From: Rebecca billardiae RCC1528
Lineage: Eukaryota; Haptophyta
Reading direction: 5' to 3'
Assembly: GCA_965240325.2 (NCBI GenBank)
Contig: OZ251253.1
Coordinates: forward strand, 806,001-870,000
Length of the DNA stretch: 64,000 nt
In this document: one piece after another, positions 57,347 through 64,000 of the stretch
Position numbering within the stretch: the first letter of the stretch is position 1
Layout: each line of letters starts with the position of its first letter
Notes under the pieces: model-generated
Database searches by the model: none
The model's input: only the letters and a program-made list of their open reading frames with translations
Told to the model about the DNA's origin: nothing
Position numbers and translations under genes: made by a program

Positions 57347-60031
57347 ATGCCGCTCTCGACGCGCGCCCGCCGGGGCGCGCGCGCCTCGCCCCGCCCCCTC
57401 GCCGCGCTCGCGCTCGCGCTCGCGTGCGCGCCCGGCGCGCGGTGCGCTCGGCTCGTGTGGGCGCGCGAGGGGCTGTGCCTCGCGCACACGCGCGCGCACG
57501 GCCTCGCGTTCGCGGCGTGCGACGGGCCGGGGACGAGCTGGACGCTGACGCGCGACGAGGGCGACGGCGCCCCGCTGCTCCGCGTCGCCACCGCGCCCGC
57601 CGCCGAGGCTGGCGCGCGCTGCCTCCAGCGCGCGGGGCTGTCGGCGCTGCGGCTCGAGCGCTGCAGGCCGGACGGCGGCGCGCGCGCGCTGGCGGACTAC
57701 GCGTGGAGGCTCGCGCCGGCGCCGGTGCCGCGCGAGCTCGACGGCTTCGTCGCGACGGTGAGCACCGTCACCCTCGCGCTCGCCGGCACCGAGCGCCTCT
57801 GCGCCGCGCGCGGGCGGCGGCCGCTCGGCGGCAGCGGCGCGACGCTGCGGCCGTGCGGCCGCGTCGGGCGCGACGGGCTGGTGATCGCGGCGGCGGAGGC
57901 GCAGGGCGCGCCGCGCGAGTTCGGCACGACGGCCAAGAACCGCGCGCGCGCCGCGCTCGCCGCCGCCATCGCCGTCGGCGCCATCATCTGGCAGCGCGTG
58001 CGCGCCGCCTCGCGCCGCGCGCCCGCCGAGTTTGCTCGGCTCGGGCCGGCGGCGCTCGGGCCGGCGGCGGGCGCGCGCGCGGCCGTGGCGACGGTGAGCT
58101 CGACGGCGGCGCCGACGCCGCAGCCGCCGCCGGAGGCGGCGCCGCGCGCCAAGCCGCCCGCCGAGCCCCCCGCCGCCGCGCCCGCGCGCGCGCGCGCGCC
58201 GCCCGCCGCCGCGCCGCCCGAGCCGGCCGCCGCTGCGCCCGCGCCCGCGCCCGTGCCCGTTGCTGCGCCGGAGCCCACCGCCGCGCCCGCGCCGAGCGCC
58301 GAGCCCGCGGCCGGCCCAAGCGGGCGCGACGCGCTCGAGGCCTCGCTGCGCAAGCTCTCCGTGCGCGACGTGCCGCTCAAGGGTGCGCGCGCGCTGCGCC
58401 GCGGTGCTCCCGCGCGCACTCAGAGCGCTGCGTCCGCGCAGCGCTCTGACTGACACGCGCGTGTGTGCGCGCACACGCGCGCGCAGGCAAGCGGCTGCTG
58501 CTGCGGCTGGACCTGAACGTGCCGCTGCAGCCCGCGGAGCAGGGCGGCGCGGTGCTCGACGACACGCGCCTCCGCGCCGCGCTGCCCACCATCCAGCACG
58601 CGCTGCGCGAGGGCGCACGCGCAGGTGCGCCACGCGCGCACACCCGCGCACACCCGCAGCAGCACCGCCGCAGCACCGTCGCAGCACCGCCGCCGCGTCC
58701 CGACCGCCGCGCCGCGCCCCGCCCGCGCCTCCCTCCGCGCGGTGTGCGCAGTGGTGCTGTGCGCGCACCTGGGCCGTCCGCAGGGCGTGCGCGTGCCTTC
58801 CCTCTCGCTGCGCCCCGTGTGCGCGCGCCTCTCGGAGCTGCTGGGGCTCGAGGTGCGCTGGAGCGAGGTGGCCGTGGGGCCCGCGGCGGAGGGCGCGGTG
58901 GCCGCGCTGCCCGAGGGCGGCGTGCTGCTGCTCGAGAACGTGCGCTTCTACCCCGAGGAGGAGGCGCCCCTGGGCGGGCCCGCCGCGCACCCCTCGGGCT
59001 TGGGCGCCGCGCTGGGCAGGCTAGGCGACGTGTACTGCTGCGACGCGTTCGCGTCCGCGCACCGCGCGCACGCGTCGCTGGTCGGCGTGCCGCTCACGCC
59101 GCGCTGCGCGGGGCTGCTGCTCGCGACCGAGCTCAGCTGGCTCGGCGGCGCGCTCGCCGCGCCGCGCCGGCCGTACCTCGCGGTGGTGGGCGGCGGCTCT
59201 CTGGGCGCGCGGCTGCCGCTGCTGCTCTCGCTGATCGAGACGGGTGCGAGCCGACGCGAGCCGACGCGAGCCGCCCACCCGCGCGCGCGCTCGCCCGGCC
59301 GCGCGCGCGCACGCGCCGCTCACGCCGCCCGGCCCTCCGCCGCGCGCGCGCGCCCGCGCGTGCGTGTGCGCGCCGGTGCGCCGCGCGCCTCTGCGCCGCA
59401 GTGGACGAGCTCGCGCTGGTGGGCGGCGTGGCGCACGCGTTCAAGCGCGGGGCGCTGGGCGTGCAGCTGGGGCGCTCGTCGGGCGAGGGCGCGGAGGCGG
59501 CCGCGCCGCTCGCGCAGCGGCTGATCGCGCGGCTGCAGGCGCGGCGCGTGCGGCTGTGCGTGCCCACCGACTGGATCACCGCCGACGCCTTCGCGCCCGA
59601 CGCGACGATCGGCCTCGCGACCGACGGCGGCGGCGTGCCCGCCCCGTGGCGCGCGCTCGACCTCGGCCCGCGCTCGGCCAAGGAGCTTGGCGCGGCCGTG
59701 CGCCGCGCCAACACGGCGCTGTGGGTGGGCGGCGCGCCCGGCGTCTTCGAGTTTGAGCGCTTCGGCGGGGGCACGCGCACGCTGGTCGGCGCGCTCGCCG
59801 AGGCGAGCGCGCGCGGCGCGACCACGATCGCCGCGGGCGGCGACGTCGGCGCCGCGCTCGCTCGGTTTGGCGCGGAGGGCCGGCTGTCGCACGCCTCCAC
59901 CTCCGAGCACGCGGCGGTGTGCGTGCTCAGCGGCCAGCTGCTGCCCGCGGTGGGCGCGCTCTCGGAGGCGAGCGGCGGCGCGTCCTCGCTGCTGCTCGAG
60001 GCGGTGGCGGCCGCGCACCCCGCCGAGGGCA

Positions 60032-60068
<37 letters not shown>

Positions 60069-61645
60069 GCGCCCCGGCCGCGCGCTGCCCGCCGCGCTGC
60101 TGCGCGCCGCCACCGCCGCGGGCTCGCTCGGCCTCGGCCTGCCGGGCAGCAGCGGCACGCCCGGCGGCTCCAAGGCGCAGCGCGGGGCGAGCACGCCGCC
60201 GCCCTCGCCCGCCACCGCCTCGCCCGCGCCCGCGCGCCCGCCGGCCGGCGCCGCCGGCCCCGCCGCCGCCGTGCGCATCGGCGTCGCCGGGCTCGGCCGC
60301 GTCGGCCGCGCGCTCGTGCGCGCCGCGCTCGAGTCCGCGCAGCAGCCGCAGCAGCCGCAGGGCGGCGGCGCGCGCTGGTGCGTGTGCGCGATCAACGACC
60401 CGGCGCTCTCCGCGCAGCAGATGGCCTACCTGCTGGCGCACGACTCGGCCAGGGCGCAAGGCGAGCAGCTGCTCGCGCACGTGGGCGCGGACGGCAGCAG
60501 CCTCGAGCTGCGCGCGCCCGGCTGCACGGGCGCGCCCGCGGTGGTGCGCGTGGCGCACGCGCTCGACCCGGCGCAGAGCGCGTGGCGCGCGGCGGCCGTC
60601 GACGTCGTCGTCGTGTGCGACGCGCCGCGGCCGCCCTCGCTCGGCGCGCTGCACGGCCACCTGGCAGCGGGCGCCGCGCGCGTCGTCGTGGCGGGCGTGG
60701 CGGAGGCGGAGGTGCCGTGCTTCGTGCTCGGCGCCAACGAGCGCGCCCTCTCGTTCCGCACGCCCGTGCTCGCCACCGGCTGCGCGGGCGGGGGCTGCTG
60801 CGCGCCGCTGCTGCAGCTGCTCGACGAGGGGCCCGGACTCGAGGTGAGGCACAGCGGCGCGCGGCGCGCGGCGCGGCGCGCGCGCACCCACGGCCGCCGC
60901 GCCCCGCGCCCCGCCCTGCCCTCGCGCAGGCCGCCTCCATCGTGCTGGTGAGCGCCCTGGCCCCGGCGCAGAAGACGGTCGACGGGCCGGTCGGCCCCGC
61001 GCAGGGCGGCGCGTGGCGGCTCGGGCGCGGCGGCAGGCAGAACATCGTGCCCGCGCCCGCCACCGCCGCGGCCACGGTCGTGCAGGTGTGCGCGCGCGCA
61101 CACTGCACACGCGCGCGCGCGCGTCCGCGCGCACGCACTCGCCAACCTTACCCCCCGCCCCCTGCCCCCCCCCCGCCCGGTTCGTGCGTCAGGCCGTGCC
61201 GCGGCTGTCCGGCCGCGTGTGCAGCAGCGCGTACCACGTGCCCACCGCGGCCGTGTGCGCGGCCGACATCACGCTGCGCCTCAAGAGCCCCACGCCGCTG
61301 CCCAAGCTGCTCGGCGCACTCGAGCGCGCGGCCGCGGGCCGGCTCGCCTCTGTGCTCGGCGTGAGCGCGCAGCCGCTCGTCTCCGCCGACCACGCGGCCG
61401 AGCGGCGCTCGTGCGTGCTGGACGCAGAGGCGTGCCTCGCGCTGCCCGCGGGAGCCGAGCCGGGCGGCGGCGCGCGCACGCTCAAGCTGGTGTGCTGGTA
61501 CGACGAGCCGACCGCCTCGGCGCACCGCGCGCTCGACCTCGCCGCCGCGGCGCACACCGCCGCGCGCACGCCCTTCGCGGTGCTCATGCGCTCGGCGAGC
61601 GCGCTCGGCGCGGCGGGCGCCAAGCAGCCCGCCGCGCGCGCGTGA
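57347..61645 (+). CDS. Secretory-leader PGK-GAPDH fusion, probable double pseudoenzyme
   Basis: Six exons: 57347-58382, 58487-58624, 58752-59243, 59402-60843, 60930-61085, 61193-61645 (1238 residues). All five junctions restore conserved family sequence. Exon 1 has only one Met, so the leader belongs to the fusion. Order: signal peptide (1-33); a lectin-like beta-trefoil region (about 35-190, with LCLAHTRAHGLAFAACDG); a hydrophobic segment at about 202-218; a Pro/Ala linker; phosphoglycerate kinase (about 328-765; LLRLDLNVPL, DDTRLRAALPTI, CAHLGRPQG, LLLENVRFYPEEE, DAFASAHRAHAS); linker; GAPDH (846-1238; RIGVAGLGRVGRALV, INDPALSAQQMAYLL, AQKTVDGP). PGK's nucleotide-site GGAKVSDK reads GGGSLGAR and its TGGGASLE loop reads TSEHAAVC. 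In GAPDH a Cys remains in TGCAGGGCCAP, but the active-site His of the VHAYTATQ step is Ser. Confidence 0.85.
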
Positions 61646-62783
61646 CGTGGCGCGCGCATGTCCGCCGCGCGGCCGGCCGCGTCCGCAGCCGCACCGCCCC
61701 GGCCCAGCATCCTGCCGGCGGATGCGCCGCCGCCGCTCTGCATGTTTGTCCGTCGTGACCGTCGTCGTCACCCCACCACCAGCCGCCCGCGCCGCCCACG
61801 CAACCGGCGCTCTTGCTGCCGTCGCGGAGCGCTGACAGGAGGCGCTCTAACTACTTGTCCACGGCTCAAGTCGCACTCATCAAGTTCCGAGGCGACGCCG
61901 CCCAGTGTCAGCGCGCTGTCGCGTCGTCTACTCACTAGCACCGCAGCGTCGGTAGTGCTGCAGTGATGCCTGCTGCGCGCTGCGCGTCCGGTCGCGTCCG
62001 TATGGACCCTCGGCGCGGGCTGATGCGCATGATGCATATGCGTGCGCGCGATGCGATATGACGAGCGCATCAGCGCGGTGGTACCGCCCGCGGTACTCAG
62101 CCGGTAGCCCGGTAATCTAATCCGGTCGCATATAGTAAAGACTGGCAGCGGGGGGGCTCAGCCCGCCCCTGCGCTCGCGGCCCGCGCCAAGTCACACTAG
62201 TGGCGGCCGCCTGCGCAGGCGTCAGGCGCAGGACCCGTAGCTATATATATATATATAATATATAATATATAAGCATCAGCAGCAGAAACTACTGAGACTC
62301 CGCAGGCGGTCGGGCTACCGAACGGCTATATATAAGAAACCGAGACTAGCCGTGAGATTTCTGACGACTTCTTATTGCCCGCGATTGCCTGTATGCGCTG
62401 CGCTGATGAGGCGGACGTGACGACGGCGACGATGACGACGATGACGCCGCGATGACGACGATGACGTGGTCGCCGCCGCCGCGCTGTACCGTACTGCGGG
62501 CGCCGCGCATCAATAAGCAGCGCGGCTGCTGCCGCTGGCGGGGCGCGTGGGCGGACGGAGGCGGCCGCGGTCGACGCCACCGTCTGGTGACTCGGCCTCC
62601 TGCTGCTGCGAGGCGCCCGCGTGACGACTGCGCGGCGCAGCCTGCCGACACGCGCGCGCCGCGAGGCGGCCGCGGCTCGCGGTCGGACGCGGCCGAGCGC
62701 CGGGGCTCCGGGCGGCGGCGCGTGCGGCGCGGTGGTTGGCGGGTGCGCACGCGTTCGCGGTGGCGTGCGCGCGCGCGCGCCCC
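61646..62783. other. Convergent intergenic region
   Basis: Separates the 3' ends of the PGK-GAPDH and AlgH-like genes. It holds AT palindromes near 62240-62270 and a (GATGAC)n-like stretch at 62420-62470. No gene is seen. Confidence 0.5.
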
Positions 62784-64000
62784 TCACGAGAGGAACGTGT
62801 CGACCCACTTGAGCAGCGCGAGGTCGGCGAGCGCGCCGTCGCCGTCGCACAGCTCGCTCTCGTCGCCGCCGACGACGGCGGACGGCTCGGCCGCGCGCGC
62901 CGCCTCCCACACGGCGCAGCCGCAGTTGGCGAGCGCGGCGGCGGTGACGCCGGCGGCGCCGGGCGTGGCGGCGGCGGCCTGCGCGGCGGCCTCGCCCGCG
63001 CCCGCCGCCGCCGCGTCCGCGTCGGCGAGGCGCCAGACGTCGTCCCACGGCACAGACGCGGCTGTGCGCAGCGGCAGCAGCAGCCCGGCCGCCACCTCGC
63101 GCTCGAGCCCGCCGGGCGGCCACGCGAGCACGCCCTGCACGGGCAGCAGCTGGGAGGGCTGCGCGCGCCCGTCCTGCAGCGCCTGCGCCGCGCCGTCGCC
63201 GGGGAGCGAGCACACGCCCGAGCGGCCCACCGCCTCGCCGCCGAGCTCGGGCCCCGCGCGGTGCAGCCAGAGCAGCGCCTCGCCGCGCAGCGCGAGGTTG
63301 CCGCCGAACAGCACGTGCCGACGGCCGCCGCCGCCCGCGCCCGCCGCGCCGCCGCTCGGCTTGAAGCGCACGTGCGCGCCGGAGGGGCGGTTGAGCAGCA
63401 CGCCGACGCTGCCGCCGTCGCCCGCCTTGAGCAGCAGCACGAGCCCCTTGTGCAGCCACTGCCGCGAGAGCGTGAAGGCGCTGACCGCGCACGGCGCGCG
63501 CAGCACCACGCCCGCGGACAGCTGCACCGGCGCCTGCGCGCCCGCGCTCGCGGCGGCGGCGGCGGCGACGGCGGCGGCGGTGACGACGGGCGTGAGCGGC
63601 GCGGGGCGCAGGTTGGCGCGCACCCACTCGCCGAGCATGCGGTCGGCGAACGAGCCCGCCGACGCGTCCACCTCGGAGGCGCCGTGGCCCAGCCTGCGCA
63701 TCAGCCGCGCCCACAGCTCCACGCCGTCGCCCAGCCGGTCGCCCACGCCCTCCGCGCCGCCCTCGGCGCCGCCGCCGTCCGAGGCGCGGCCGAAGAGGAG
63801 CTCGCGCACGAGCGTGCCCGAGTCCGCCGCGGCGAGCCGCCACGACGAGCCCGTGGCCCGGTCGAGCTCGGACTGCAGCTGGCCGGGCCCCCAGCCCGCG
63901 TACCCGACGAAGCAGATGAAGTCGGAGGGGGAGGCGACGCCGTCGGCGCAGAGCTGCTTGGCGCACGCGCCCGAGGTGCAGTACACGCCGGGGAGGACGG
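62784..64000 (-). CDS. AlgH/UPF0301 (DUF179) protein, 5' partial
   Basis: The frame runs off the window end; about 405 C-terminal residues are visible. Near the edge, GVYCTSGACAKQL followed by FICFVGYAGWGPGQLQSELDR is the C-terminal half of one AlgH domain. A second AlgH-like unit follows: VLRAPCAVSAF, KGLVLLLKAGDGGSVGVLLN and RPSG, the family's 'GlvLNRP' step, then HVLFGGNLALRG. So the protein carries at least one and a half copies in tandem. Plant and algal members are plastid proteins of unclear function. Ala-rich insertions separate the blocks. The end, LALLKWVDTFLS, is chosen by the first in-frame stop at 62784. Confidence 0.8.
   Translation of the reverse strand, partial: VLPGVYCTSGACAKQLCADGVASPSDFICFVGYAGWGPGQLQSELDRATGSSWRLAAADSGTLVRELLFGRASDGGGAEGGAEGVGDRLGDGVELWARLMRRLGHGASEVDASAGSFADRMLGEWVRANLRPAPLTPVVTAAAVAAAAAASAGAQAPVQLSAGVVLRAPCAVSAFTLSRQWLHKGLVLLLKAGDGGSVGVLLNRPSGAHVRFKPSGGAAGAGGGGRRHVLFGGNLALRGEALLWLHRAGPELGGEAVGRSGVCSLPGDGAAQALQDGRAQPSQLLPVQGVLAWPPGGLEREVAAGLLLPLRTAASVPWDDVWRLADADAAAAGAGEAAAQAAAATPGAAGVTAAALANCGCAVWEAARAAEPSAVVGGDESELCDGDGALADLALLKWVDTFLS

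Noticed and set aside
62326-63966. 546-residue minus ORF
   Set aside because: Arg-rich shadow frame of the AlgH-like gene.

Overview
The window is nuclear DNA of a eukaryotic microalga. Gene-rich parts are extremely GC-rich with Ala/Arg/Gly-rich proteins, and genes carry short spliceosomal introns (13 modelled here, 85-254 bp). One gene encodes a FabZ-type dehydratase with an ER-signal-plus-transit leader whose likely cleavage site is followed by Trp, which is what a secondary, red-derived plastid would need. A haptophyte, perhaps a pavlovophyte, or a pelagophyte-like stramenopile is my inference; the sequence does not settle it.

Layout. 2-3623 (+): 3' part of a protein with 77-residue tandem repeats and AP2/SANT-like segments. 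3.6-12.2 kb: no convincing gene; AT-rich islands, GTAAC-type and other minisatellites, and a transposon-like insert. 12.8-18.5 kb (+): a three-exon, about 1769-residue coiled-coil and possibly transposase-derived protein. 18.7-19.2 kb: a palindrome-rich satellite and a tRNA-Leu(CAG). 20.1-29.4 kb: RIOX1/NO66-type JmjC oxygenase (+), a small unknown gene (-), a single-pass membrane protein with a choice-of-anchor-L-like ectodomain (+), copy A of a 2.2 kb element, and an LRR protein (+).

29.4-43.1 kb is repeat-dominated. It holds a decayed ORF, an element with 8+8 inverted iterated motifs, a foldback element nested in it, a second transposon-like copy inside a TATC microsatellite, and copy B of the 2.2 kb element in inverted orientation. 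Embedded in it is a head-to-head pair: an hnRNP-Q-acidic-domain protein (-) and plastid FabZ (+).

43.1-64 kb is gene-dense: membrane-anchored sulfatase (-), a signal-peptide-bearing unknown (+), a 1858-residue IQ/coiled-coil protein (-), a six-exon secretory-leader/PGK/GAPDH fusion with eroded active sites (+), and an AlgH/DUF179 protein truncated by the window end (-).

The genes form no pathway; they are ordinary single nuclear genes, several in divergent pairs. The items most worth attention are the PGK-GAPDH fusion that looks like a double pseudoenzyme, the two intact copies of the 2.2 kb element, and the nested element cluster at 31.6-35.2 kb.
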